Shown piece after piece: positions 33,623 to 43,266 of a stretch of DNA of 64,000 nucleotides (position 1 is the stretch's first letter; every line of letters begins with the position of its first letter). The position numbers and the translations under genes were made by a program. Below the pieces are notes generated by a model. It made no database searches. It was not told the DNA's origin and saw only the letters and a list, made by a program, of their open reading frames with translations. Source of the stretch: DASZTV01 sp035547515. Its GTDB lineage: Bacteria > Actinomycetota > Actinomycetes > JAFAQI01. The stretch spans positions 184,847 to 248,846 of the forward strand of contig DASZUS010000045.1 in assembly GCA_035547515.1 (NCBI GenBank), in the 5' to 3' direction.

Positions 33623-34402
33623 GTGCTGATCCTGCTGCCGCCCAGCGAAGGCAAGGCGCCCGGCGGCTCGGGGCCGGCGGTCGACCTCGCCGGCCTGTCC
33701 TGGCCGGAGCTGACCGCCGCCCGGCAGCGGGTCTTCGACGTGCTTGTGTCGACCTGCCGCAACCATCCGGCGAAGGCGCGCAGCCTCCTCGGGCTCTCGG
33801 CAGCCCTCGACGGCGACCGCGCCGCGAACGCCGTGGCCGACTCGTCCCCCACCATGCCCGCGGGACATCGGTACGCCGGAGTGCTGCACGACGCGCTCGG
33901 CTACCCGACGCTCAAGGCCGCTGCGCGGCGACGAGCGAATGCATCCGTCGTCGTGTTCTCCGGGCTGTGGGGGGCGACCCGGCCCACCGACCTCCTGCCG
34001 GCGTACCGGATCGGCATCGGCACGAAGCTGCCGAAGATCGGAGGGCTGCCGGCGTACTGGCGCGATCCGCTGCTCGACGCCCTCGACGAGACGGTGGCCG
34101 CGGTGGGCGCGCTCGACCTGCGGTCGTCGGGTTACGCCTTGATGTACCGGCCGTCCAAGCTGGCGAGCGGCCGGTTGGTCACGATCACGGTCACCGGCCC
34201 TGACGGCAAGCGCGCGGCACCGAGCTACCAGAGCAAGGTCGCCAAGGGACGGCTGGTGCGCGCCCTGCTCGCGAGGGGTACGCCGACGGCGACCGCGGTC
34301 ATCGACGCGGCGACGGCGATCGGCCTCGAGGCTGAGGAAGTTGCCGGCGGCTTCGTGGTCAAGGCGCCGCCGGGCTGGGGACTGGTCGCCGGCCGCCGAT
34401 AG
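33623..34402 (+). CDS. yaaA: YaaA/DUF328 peroxide-stress family protein
   Basis: 259 residues from GTG 33623. The family opening LILLPPSEGKAPGG is unmistakable. Further landmarks are VVFSGLWGATRPTDLLPAYR, KLPKIGGLPAYWRDPL and the C-terminal SYQSKVAKGRLVRALL. E. coli YaaA lowers intracellular iron during peroxide stress and binds DNA. A TACCGT element six bases before the GTG suggests a leaderless transcript. Confidence 0.93.
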   Translation: MLILLPPSEGKAPGGSGPAVDLAGLSWPELTAARQRVFDVLVSTCRNHPAKARSLLGLSAALDGDRAANAVADSSPTMPAGHRYAGVLHDALGYPTLKAAARRRANASVVVFSGLWGATRPTDLLPAYRIGIGTKLPKIGGLPAYWRDPLLDALDETVAAVGALDLRSSGYALMYRPSKLASGRLVTITVTGPDGKRAAPSYQSKVAKGRLVRALLARGTPTATAVIDAATAIGLEAEEVAGGFVVKAPPGWGLVAGRR

Positions 34403-34403
34403 C

Positions 34404-34622
34404 GTGGTGAACGTGGCGGTCAAGGAGCCCAACTCGCGCGAGGTCGAGGTGAGCGTCGCGGGGATCATCGCCTGGGCGCTGGCGTTCGTGCTGCTCGCGA
34501 CGGTCTTCCATCACGACCTGCAACGCCACCACGCGACCTGGTGGCTGTGGTCGTGCCCGTGCGGCGCCGTGCTCGGCCTCTACGGCCTGCGGACCGCGCT
34601 GCGGCGGCGCCGCAGCCGCTAG
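34404..34622 (+). CDS. DUF2530-like small membrane protein
   Basis: 72 residues if GTG 34404 is used; GTG 34413 is the alternative and would fit a leaderless start behind TAGCGT. Two transmembrane helices (IIAWALAFVLLATVFHH and WWLWSCPCGAVLGLYGLRTAL) and a basic tail. This size, topology and location beside the DUF3027 gene fit the DUF2530 family of actinobacteria. The function is unknown. Its stop shares CTAG with the convergent gene. Confidence 0.75.
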   Translation: MVNVAVKEPNSREVEVSVAGIIAWALAFVLLATVFHHDLQRHHATWWLWSCPCGAVLGLYGLRTALRRRRSR

Positions 34623-35629
34623 TCCTCGGGGCTCGGCGCAGCCTCGGCATCGATCTCGAGCTCGTCGCCGTCCAGGGTGTCGTCGGCCGGGATCGGCTCG
34701 TCGGCCGCATCATCGACGGCGTCGTCGACCGTGTCGGCATTGGGCGCCGCGCTCACCTCGGCGGCCGCCAGTGCCGCGGCGGCCTCGACGGCAGCAGCAC
34801 GCTCCTCGGGGGTGGCCGGCTCGACGACGTCGTACGTCGCATCGTCGATCAGCGGCGGCGGCAGCGGCGGCGAAGCAGGCGGGACGACGGCTTCGGAGTG
34901 CGCGCCGCAGCCGTGGTCCACCGCGACGACCTTGCCGTCATCGGGCGCGAAGGCGTTGGCACACGCGCCGAAAGCCGAGCGCAACCCGCCGGACAGCGGC
35001 ACGTAGAAGCCGCACGACGCGCAGAAGGCCGGCGCGGTCCGGGCAACCTCGGCGCGCGGGCCGGGGTCGCCGGCGTACCAGCGGTCGACGGTCTCGGCCC
35101 GCCCGTCGTAGGACAGCACGCGTTCGCGGCCCAGGCCGATCTCGAAGGCGACCGCGGCATCCGCCTCGTCATCGGTCGAGAAGTACGCCGGGACCAGCCG
35201 GGTGTCGTCGGGAGCGGTGGGCAGCAGATCGCCCGCCCCCATGTCCCCGGGCCGCAGCCGCTCGCTCCAGGGCACCCACTCCGGCGCCAGGATCGCGTCG
35301 GCGCCTGGCAGCAGCACGACGTCATCGACCGTGGCGATCTTCGAGCGTGAGGCTCGCGCAACGGTGACCGCCCAGCGCCACCCGACGTACGCCGGATCGA
35401 GCGTCGCGAAGTAGTGGACGACGACCCGCTGGTCGTCGGGCTCGACCCCGAGGTGCTCGCCCACCAGGCCGGGGGCGTCGGCCTCCGCGGCGGCACGCGC
35501 GAGATCGACCGCCGCGGCCGCGATCGCGTCGAGCTCCAGGTCGATTGCCGGAGTCTCGACGTCATCCTCCACAGCGGAGGCGTCGTCGGGCAGCACGTCG
35601 GTCTCGGTCACGTGTTTAGTCTCGCTCAT
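34619..35629 (-). CDS. DUF3027 family protein
   Basis: 336 residues. The folded core (about 35-245) includes VGEHLGVEPDDQRVVVHYFA, YVGWRWAVTVARASRS and VLLPGADAILAPEWVPWSERLRPGD, the DUF3027 pattern. A zinc-like CASCGFYVPL follows. The C-terminal quarter is very acidic and Ala-rich and probably disordered. The function is unknown; it is common in actinobacteria beside an MFS and a cold-shock gene, as here. Its ATG overlaps the divergent MFS ATG within CATG. Confidence 0.82.
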   Translation of the reverse strand: MSETKHVTETDVLPDDASAVEDDVETPAIDLELDAIAAAAVDLARAAAEADAPGLVGEHLGVEPDDQRVVVHYFATLDPAYVGWRWAVTVARASRSKIATVDDVVLLPGADAILAPEWVPWSERLRPGDMGAGDLLPTAPDDTRLVPAYFSTDDEADAAVAFEIGLGRERVLSYDGRAETVDRWYAGDPGPRAEVARTAPAFCASCGFYVPLSGGLRSAFGACANAFAPDDGKVVAVDHGCGAHSEAVVPPASPPLPPPLIDDATYDVVEPATPEERAAAVEAAAALAAAEVSAAPNADTVDDAVDDAADEPIPADDTLDGDELEIDAEAAPSPED

Positions 35630-37007
35630 GACCAGCGACCCGGGCGAATCAGCCGAACGCGACGATCGCGTCGCTCCGGCGCTCGGTCACCTGCTGCGCG
35701 CGATGGCTGTCGCGTCGCGGCGCGGCGTACGCCGGCTGCGCGAGTGGAACCGTCGCGGTGGCGCCGGCGCATCGGGACTTGCCGGCCTGGTGGAGACCCA
35801 TGCGCTGCAAGCGGCCGGCGACGCCACGGTCACGGTCGCGCTCGCCGGATCGCTGTTCTTCTCGGTCCCGACGCACGAGGCCCGCAGCCGAGTTGCGCTC
35901 TACCTGCTGATCACGATGGCGCCGTTCGCCGTCGTCGCGCCGGTGCTGGGCCCGATCCTCGATCGGCTCCGGCACGGGCGCCGGCTCGCACTCGCCGCGA
36001 CGATGATCGCCCGCGCCGTCCTCGCGATCACCATCGCGCACAGCCTCGGCTCGCACGGCCACACGTCGGTGACCCAAGCCCTGACGCTCTACCCGGCAGC
36101 GCTCGGAGTGCTGGTCGCCGGCAAGGCCTATGGCGTGAGTCGCAGCGCGGTCGTTCCGAGGCTGCTGCCCCCCGACATGACGCTGGTGCAGGCGAACTCC
36201 CGACTGTCGCTTGCCGGAGTCGTCGCGCCGAGCGTGGCCGGCTCGCTTGCGGCCGCGGTGATCAAGACCCTCGGCCATCACGTCGAGCTCGAGCTCGGCG
36301 CGGTGATCTACATCGTGGCCGCCGTCACGGCGTTCCGGCTTCCCCGGAAGGTCGACGGCGGCGGGAAGGCGCGCCGCTCGGGGCTGCCCCGCTCGGCGCT
36401 TCGGATGAACGGCGAGATCCGGGCGGCGCTGCGTACGGCGGCGGCACTGCGCTGGCTGTCCGGCGTACTGCTGCTCTTCGGCGCCTTCGTCGTGCGGGTC
36501 CATCCGATCGGTGGGCTGTCCGCCAACATCAGCCTCGGCGAGCTCGCCCTCGGGATCGGGGCCGGCAACGTCCTGGGAACGGTGGTCGGCTCGCGCACGG
36601 CGAGCGCGGCCGGTGCCCGGCTGTCTGCCGCGCTGCTCACGGTCACGATCGCGACGTGTGTTTACGCGGCGCTCGCGTTCGGCGTCGTCTCGGTGTTCGC
36701 CGTCGCCGCGATCGCGTCTGCGGCAGCGGCGGTGTCCAAGCTGGCGCTGGACGCGACCATCCAGCGCACCGTCGGCGAGGACGTCCGCACCTCGACGTTC
36801 GCGCGGTCGGAGACCGTTCTGCAGCTGTCGTGGGTCGTCGGCGGCGCGCTCGGCATCGTCATCCCGACCAAGCCGATCGCGGGGTTCGGCGTTGCGGCGG
36901 TCGTGCTTGCCGTGGCGCTCGCTGCCGCGATCACCCGGCCGGGCAGCCGCGACCGCTCGCCGCAGACGCCGTCAGACGAGCCACAGACGTCGGGCAGTCG
37001 CGTCTAG
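35628..37007 (+). CDS. MFS-type transporter, divergent from DUF3027
   Basis: 459 residues with about 12 hydrophobic segments after a 50-residue basic N-terminal tail. The helix-1 region reads LVETHALQAAGDATVTVALAGSLFF, and PVLGPILDRLRHGRRLALAATM is the loop 2-3 motif. It resembles the actinobacterial transporter next to cspB (M. tuberculosis Rv0876c). The substrate is unknown. A TTTAGT box (35615-35620) eight bases before the ATG suggests a leaderless transcript. Confidence 0.85.
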   Translation: MTSDPGESAERDDRVAPALGHLLRAMAVASRRGVRRLREWNRRGGAGASGLAGLVETHALQAAGDATVTVALAGSLFFSVPTHEARSRVALYLLITMAPFAVVAPVLGPILDRLRHGRRLALAATMIARAVLAITIAHSLGSHGHTSVTQALTLYPAALGVLVAGKAYGVSRSAVVPRLLPPDMTLVQANSRLSLAGVVAPSVAGSLAAAVIKTLGHHVELELGAVIYIVAAVTAFRLPRKVDGGGKARRSGLPRSALRMNGEIRAALRTAAALRWLSGVLLLFGAFVVRVHPIGGLSANISLGELALGIGAGNVLGTVVGSRTASAAGARLSAALLTVTIATCVYAALAFGVVSVFAVAAIASAAAAVSKLALDATIQRTVGEDVRTSTFARSETVLQLSWVVGGALGIVIPTKPIAGFGVAAVVLAVALAAAITRPGSRDRSPQTPSDEPQTSGSRV

Positions 37008-37011
37008 CGCG

Positions 37012-37398
37012 TCAGCCTTCGAGCTCGGCCGCGATCGCGCGCATCATCTGCGCGAGGCGCGAACCGGTCTGGCGATCCGGGTAACGCCCACGCCGCAGGT
37101 CCGGTTGCACCTTCGCCTCGAACAGCTTGATCAGGTCGTCGACCAGACCGTGCAGCTCCTCGGCCGGGCGGCGGGTCGCGGCAGCCACCGACGGCAGCGG
37201 GTCGAGGACCCGCACCGACAGCGCCTGCTCGCCGCGGCGGCCCTCTGCGACACCGAACTCGACACGGGCGCCGGGCTTGAGCGTCGTCGCATCCGGCAAC
37301 GACGAGGCGTGGACGTAAACGTCACTGCCGCCGTCGTCACGGGACAGGAACCCGAACCCCTTGTCCGTGTCGAACCACTTCACCTTGCCCGTGGGCAC
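37012..37398 (-). CDS. Cold-shock domain protein with C-terminal extension (CspB-like)
   Basis: 128 residues from GTG 37398, with AAGAAGG six bases upstream. The CSD occupies residues 1-65: GKVKWFDTDKGFGFL holds RNP1 and DVYVHASSL RNP2. A further 60 residues, predicted helical and ending RLAQMMRAIAAELEG, are not part of the fold and occur in longer actinobacterial CspB proteins. It is probably a single-stranded nucleic acid chaperone. It ends five bases from the convergent MFS gene. Confidence 0.9.
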   Translation of the reverse strand: MPTGKVKWFDTDKGFGFLSRDDGGSDVYVHASSLPDATTLKPGARVEFGVAEGRRGEQALSVRVLDPLPSVAAATRRPAEELHGLVDDLIKLFEAKVQPDLRRGRYPDRQTGSRLAQMMRAIAAELEG

Positions 37399-37475
37399 CG
37401 CAGACCTTCTTCGCTCGCAGAATTGCCGCATCCGATCGTTGCGGCCCGGACAAGGCTATCGGGATCCGGAACCGA

Positions 37476-38285
37476 TTATTTCCCCAGCGCTTCGTTCATC
37501 GAACCCGATCGGAAGCCCCGCGGATCCACCTCGACCGCTGCGAAGCCGGCAACGGCGGAGAGCAGGTCGCCGCGATCTGCCAGCGCACCGACGAGCTCCG
37601 CGTCGACCTCGACGCGTGCGACCTCGCCGAGATCGCGGACCCGGAGGTTGCGTACGCCGAGGCCGGCCTCGGTCATCGCCGCGCGCAGCCCCGCCTCGGC
37701 GCGCTCGACCCTGGCAAGCCGGTACGGCGAGACCTCGATGCCGTAGGCGATCCGGCTCGACAGGCACGCTGCGGCGGGCTTGTCCCAGGTCCGGAGCCCC
37801 CACTCGCGGCTGAGCTCGCGGATCTCAGCCTTGGTCAGCCCGGCATCGAGCAGCGGCGTGACCGCCCCCCGCTCGGCGGCTGCACGGATGCCCGGCCGGA
37901 ACCCGGCCACCGCATCCTCGGCGTTGGTGCCGGTCGCGACCTGGGCGAGGCCCAGCGAGCCGGCGAGCGGCCTCAGCACGTCGAGGAGCTCGGACTTGCA
38001 GAAGAAGCAGCGGTCCGGGCCGTTGGCGCGGTAGCCCTCGCGGGCCATCTCGTCGGTGACGGGCGTGAGGTGCCGTACGCCGAGACCGGCCGCAAAGGAG
38101 CGCGCCCCGTCGAGCTCGCGGGCCGGCAGGCTGGCTGACACCGCGGTCGCCGCGGCCACGTTGTCGGCGCCAAGGGCGCGGACCGCCGCGGCCAGCAGGA
38201 ACGCCGAGTCCGCCCCGCCGCTGAACGCGACCAGCACCGAGCCGAGCTCAGCGAGCCGAGTGTTCAGCGCGCTGAGCGAACCCAC
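37476..38285 (-). CDS. larE: ATP-dependent sacrificial sulfur transferase LarE
   Basis: 269 residues. PP-loop FSGGADSAFLL at 21-31, RCFFCK at 92-97, and Cys174 in KPAAACLSSRIAYG, equivalent to the Cys whose sulfur is given up in Lactobacillus plantarum LarE. LarE makes the nickel-pincer nucleotide cofactor together with LarB and LarC, neither of which is in this window. It lies 44 bases downstream of the sedolisin gene on the same strand. Either the partners are elsewhere, or this orphan supplies sulfur to another pathway. Confidence 0.92.
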   Translation of the reverse strand: MGSLSALNTRLAELGSVLVAFSGGADSAFLLAAAVRALGADNVAAATAVSASLPARELDGARSFAAGLGVRHLTPVTDEMAREGYRANGPDRCFFCKSELLDVLRPLAGSLGLAQVATGTNAEDAVAGFRPGIRAAAERGAVTPLLDAGLTKAEIRELSREWGLRTWDKPAAACLSSRIAYGIEVSPYRLARVERAEAGLRAAMTEAGLGVRNLRVRDLGEVARVEVDAELVGALADRGDLLSAVAGFAAVEVDPRGFRSGSMNEALGK

Positions 38286-38329
38286 GCTGCGAGGCTACCG
38301 AGCCACGATTCGAGGACGAGCTCGAAGCG

Positions 38330-40333
38330 CTAGCTCAGAGCAGCGACGAGGGCCGCGCCCTTCGGCGTCCCGAGACCTGTGGAGTCGTCGTAGCCGCGCC
38401 GGGCGTGCAACGTGCCGAGGTTGCCCAGTAGCCGCAGGGTGTCGTTGACCTTCGACTTCGGGTTGTCGGTCGCGGTGTAGTCGGGCCGGACGTTTGCCAG
38501 GGTCGACTCGCCATGCGCGCGACGTACCGCGATCGGGTCGTTGAACAGCTTCTTGCGGCCCGCGGCCGTGCTTGCCTTCGCGTACAGCGTGGGGTTGATC
38601 AGCCCGAGCCCGTGGCCCGTCTTCCCGACCGCGAGCGCGACCAGCGCGGAGAACAGCGGGCAGGACAGGCTCGTGCCGCCGATGCGGAACTGGCCGTAGT
38701 GGTCGGTGCCGTCCGCGTAGTGCTGGGTCAGCCCGATGGCGAGCCCGGTGGTCGAGTCCGCATCCATCGACACGTCCGGCTCGACCCGGCCGGGACGCGC
38801 CAGCCCGCCGTACGTCGCTTCGCTGTCCGGGACGATGCCCTTCTGCCAGGACGGCTCGGCATAGGCGGTGCTCACCCCGCCACCGCCGCCGCCGTTGAAG
38901 ATCTTGCCCTTGAGGTCCCAGCGGCCCTTCTTGAGCGGAGCCTTCCAGGTGCCCCAGTACGTCTCCGCCACGCGCTGGCCGTGCTTCCCGACCTCGAGCG
39001 TCGTGCCACCGACGGCGGTCACGCCAGGACTGGTCGCCGGGAAGTCCGCGAGGCGCTTGCCGTCCGACGCGACCTGGTCTCCGGAGTCGCCGCTGGAGAA
39101 GTCGACCGTGATGCCCTCGGCGGCAGCCTCGTTGGTGATGGTGTTGAGGATCAGGGTGTCGCCCGGCGTGGGCGCATCGCTCGCGCCGCCCCACGAGTTG
39201 CTGACCACCTGGACCTTGTCGCTCTCGACCGCCTGGCTGAGAGCGACGAGCAGCGGCTCGAGTCCGACCTCGAACGGCCCGACGTTGAGACCGAAGCCAT
39301 TCAGCGCCGAGTAGTAGATGATCTTCGCGCCAGGCGCGATCCCGTGCACCGCCTCGACGTCGAGCGACTCCTCTTCCTGCCAGCCCTGGCCGTCGAGGAT
39401 CGGCAGTACGACGTCCACCTCGGGCAGGCTCGACATCCCCGGCAGGGTCACCTGGTCGAGCTGGCCGGGCGCGAGCGCCGGGATGCCCTGGCGGCGCGAC
39501 CACTCGTTGACGTCCTGGGTGATCGTCGGCGATGCGAACGCGTCGACCACCCCGACCGTCGCTCCCTTGCCGGTCAGCGGTACGCGGCTGAGCCCGTACG
39601 CCGAACGGATCTGCGCCATCGTGTAGCCACAGATCGCGTAGGCCTGGTGCTTGCCGTCGTACGCCGGCTGCCTCCTGTCGACCTTCTGCCCGAAGTAGCG
39701 CGAGCAGGGCCGGGCGTTGATGAAGGCGGGCGCCGGGCTCGCATTGGACACCGCGGGGTTCTGCGCGAGGCCCACCACGGTCGAGACCACCGACCGCAGC
39801 GCGGCGGGCATCGTCGGCTGCGACAGTGGCGCGCGCAGCAGCTGACCGGCGACGTCGAACAGGCCGAAGCTGGTGTGGAACAGCTCGGCCACAAGTGACG
39901 AGGCCGCGTGCGCGGTGATCAAGCCGCGGGCAGCGGTCGTGCCGTCGATCGTGAAGCCCTCCTGCCGCAGCCAGCTGCGCGCCGCCGCGGCTTCAGCGGC
40001 GGTGGGCGCGAAGCGCTTCTCGTACTCCGCTCGGGTCAGGAAGTGCCGGTACGACGGCGACGCCGGGTTGCTCACCGCCGCGTCGAACCGCTCGAGCTCG
40101 GCGGTGTTGCGACCCTTCAGCGCAAGGGTGATCTGCACCGGCGTGCGTGCCGGCTCGAGCACCTTGGGCGCCACCCCGGCCGCCCACGACGGGATCGCGT
40201 CGATCAGCCCGACGAGGCTGCGCACGGTCTGCGGACTCGAGGCAGCGGCAACGGCGGGGGCACCCGCCGCGGCGACCGCCATCACGGCGGAGACGGCAAC
40301 GAGGCGAGCACTTCTGGACTTCATCGGACTCAT
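38330..40333 (-). CDS. Secreted serine-carboxyl protease (sedolisin, S53)
   Basis: 667 residues from ATG 40333; ATG 40324 is also possible. Signal peptide MKSRSARLVAVSAVMAV..., then a pro-kumamolisin activation domain (about 45-185), then the subtilisin-like core. Catalytic Glu and Asp lie in EEESLDVEAVHGIAPGA, the oxyanion Asp in SSGDSGD, and the nucleophile Ser in GGTSLSCPLFSAL. Sedolisins work at acid pH outside the cell. It lies downstream of groL but is insulated by the strong terminator at 40371-40407. Confidence 0.93.
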   Translation of the reverse strand: MSPMKSRSARLVAVSAVMAVAAAGAPAVAAASSPQTVRSLVGLIDAIPSWAAGVAPKVLEPARTPVQITLALKGRNTAELERFDAAVSNPASPSYRHFLTRAEYEKRFAPTAAEAAAARSWLRQEGFTIDGTTAARGLITAHAASSLVAELFHTSFGLFDVAGQLLRAPLSQPTMPAALRSVVSTVVGLAQNPAVSNASPAPAFINARPCSRYFGQKVDRRQPAYDGKHQAYAICGYTMAQIRSAYGLSRVPLTGKGATVGVVDAFASPTITQDVNEWSRRQGIPALAPGQLDQVTLPGMSSLPEVDVVLPILDGQGWQEEESLDVEAVHGIAPGAKIIYYSALNGFGLNVGPFEVGLEPLLVALSQAVESDKVQVVSNSWGGASDAPTPGDTLILNTITNEAAAEGITVDFSSGDSGDQVASDGKRLADFPATSPGVTAVGGTTLEVGKHGQRVAETYWGTWKAPLKKGRWDLKGKIFNGGGGGGVSTAYAEPSWQKGIVPDSEATYGGLARPGRVEPDVSMDADSTTGLAIGLTQHYADGTDHYGQFRIGGTSLSCPLFSALVALAVGKTGHGLGLINPTLYAKASTAAGRKKLFNDPIAVRRAHGESTLANVRPDYTATDNPKSKVNDTLRLLGNLGTLHARRGYDDSTGLGTPKGAALVAALS

Positions 40334-40370
40334 TTCGCTGGGAGGTCGGTCCATCCTGCACGTGAAACGA

Positions 40371-40407
40371 CGAAAGGGACCAGCCCGCAACGGGCTGGTC
40401 CCTTTCG
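40371..40407 (-). terminator. Intrinsic terminator of groL with perfect 17-bp stem
   Basis: CGAAAGGGACCAGCCCG (40371-40387) pairs perfectly with 40391-40407 around a three-base CAA loop. The leftward transcript continues TCGTTTC after the stem. It lies 40 bases past the groL stop and ahead of the sedolisin start. Confidence 0.9.
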
Positions 40408-40446
40408 GGTCGAATCAGGACGCCTCGCGTCCTGTCGCGGGAGCTC

Positions 40447-42072
<1,626 letters not shown>

Positions 42073-42139
42073 AGAGGTGGCATCCCTCTCGAAGAGTCTT
42101 AAGTGGGGAGACTCCGCGGCCACTGCGACAGACCGGGTG

Positions 42140-42166
42140 CTGTCACTCGAAGCCTCAGAGTGCTAG
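42140..42166 (-). promoter_or_regulatory. CIRCE operator, proximal copy
   Basis: Half-sites CTGTCACTC (42140-42148) and GAGTGCTAG (42158-42166) with the canonical nine-base spacer. The left half is degenerate at its outer end. It is a predicted HrcA site controlling groL. Confidence 0.75.
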
Positions 42167-42174
42167 GGCCATTG

Positions 42175-42201
42175 TTAGCACTCGACCCCGTCGAGTGCAA
42201 G
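42175..42201 (-). promoter_or_regulatory. CIRCE operator, distal copy
   Basis: TTAGCACTC (42175-42183), nine-base spacer, GAGTGCAAG (42193-42201). It is a near-consensus HrcA operator. It begins eight bases beyond the proximal copy, so the two form a tandem array ahead of groL. Confidence 0.9.
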
Positions 42202-42312
42202 CGGATCGACGCATCCAAACCGCCGGATCTGCTCCGGCCGCGCGACTCGCCGGCCGAGCGTGCCTTGCGAGGGGGGTAGATGTTTTCGGGCAGCGTCGTT
42301 TATTGTGTGCGA

Positions 42313-42530
42313 GCGCGTCTAGCCGGGCGCGCGTCGCATTCACACCGCCGAACCCGTCCGGTGAATGCGTTGCCCTTCAATCCCAGATGGACGGGGCCGG
42401 GGACCCACAGAGTTCCTACAAGCAGAGTTCTTACCCAGCTTTCGGAGTCCTACTCCTTGGGGTGAAGCCAGCGCTTGCGCTGGCCGGGTGATCCACTCAT
42501 CCGAACCCGACAGCTAACTCGGCAGGCGTC
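42313..42530 (+). promoter_or_regulatory. c-di-AMP riboswitch (ydaO-yuaA type)
   Basis: The leader between the groL operators and the NlpC/P60 gene carries ydaO landmarks: GCCGAACCCGTCC (42346-42358), ACGGGGCCGGGGACCCA, GGGGTGAAGCC, a GCCAGCG/CGCTGGC stem-loop, GGGTGATCC, and the very characteristic 3' block CCGAACCCGACAGCTAACT followed by GGCAGGC. This RNA class turns off cell-wall hydrolase genes in actinobacteria when c-di-AMP is high. A TATTGT box at 42301-42306 could be the -10. The 5' boundary is approximate. Confidence 0.88.
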
Positions 42531-42543
42531 CGGAGTGGACTTC

Positions 42544-43266
42544 ATGCTGCCTGCGCGCCCTCACACGCTGCTTCGATCCGCATTCCTCACCCTGCTCACC
42601 GCCGGGTTGGTCGCCTCCGCGACCGGGACTGCGCTCGCCGAGACATCGCCGAGCCCGACCCCACTTCCGGCCGGATCCGTTCCGGCCGGCTCGGCACCGA
42701 CCGACCCGGGTACCAGCGGTACGACGCCGGCCACCCCGGCCGACCCGACGACCCCGGCCAGCCCGAGCGGGCCGTCGGTGCCGACCGCGAGCCAGCCGCT
42801 CATCACCTTCACGCTGCCCCAGGCGAGTGCGCACCTGCGCTACGAGCACGAGCGGCTGCGCCGGCGCGAGTGGCGCCAGCGTGCCGTGCGCGCCGTGCTG
42901 GCGGAGGCCCGCAAGCAAGCCGGCAAGCCGTACGTGTACGGCGCCGACGGGCCGCGCTCGTTCGACTGCTCTGGACTGGTTCGCTACGTCTTCGGGCACG
43001 CGATCGGCAAGTGGCTGCCGCACAACGCCGCCGCGCAGTACTCGGTGATCAAGCACATCAAGCGCCGCGACCTCGAGCCCGGCGACCTGGTATTCCAGGC
43101 CGCCGGCGGCTACCCGTTCCACGTCGGGATCTACGCCGGTCACGACAAGTGGTGGCACGCGCCGCACACGGGGGCCGTCGTGCACAAGCAGACGATCTAC
43201 TCCGGCCACCTGGTCTACGGCCGGGTGCTCACCACCAGGCTCGCGACGCTGCGCACCCGCCGCTAG
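42544..43266 (+). CDS. Secreted NlpC/P60 peptidoglycan hydrolase under c-di-AMP riboswitch control
   Basis: 240 residues from ATG 42544, with CGGAG eight bases upstream. Signal peptide ends near ALAE, then a Pro/Thr/Ser-rich linker (about 35-90), a short basic helix (RYEHERLRRREWRQR) and the NlpC/P60 domain. Catalytic Cys lies in RSFDCSGLVRYVF, His in FHVGIYAG and the third residue in APHTGAVV. It is likely a D,L-endopeptidase acting on stem peptides. Its stop shares CTAG with the convergent gene. Confidence 0.93.
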   Translation: MLPARPHTLLRSAFLTLLTAGLVASATGTALAETSPSPTPLPAGSVPAGSAPTDPGTSGTTPATPADPTTPASPSGPSVPTASQPLITFTLPQASAHLRYEHERLRRREWRQRAVRAVLAEARKQAGKPYVYGADGPRSFDCSGLVRYVFGHAIGKWLPHNAAAQYSVIKHIKRRDLEPGDLVFQAAGGYPFHVGIYAGHDKWWHAPHTGAVVHKQTIYSGHLVYGRVLTTRLATLRTRR

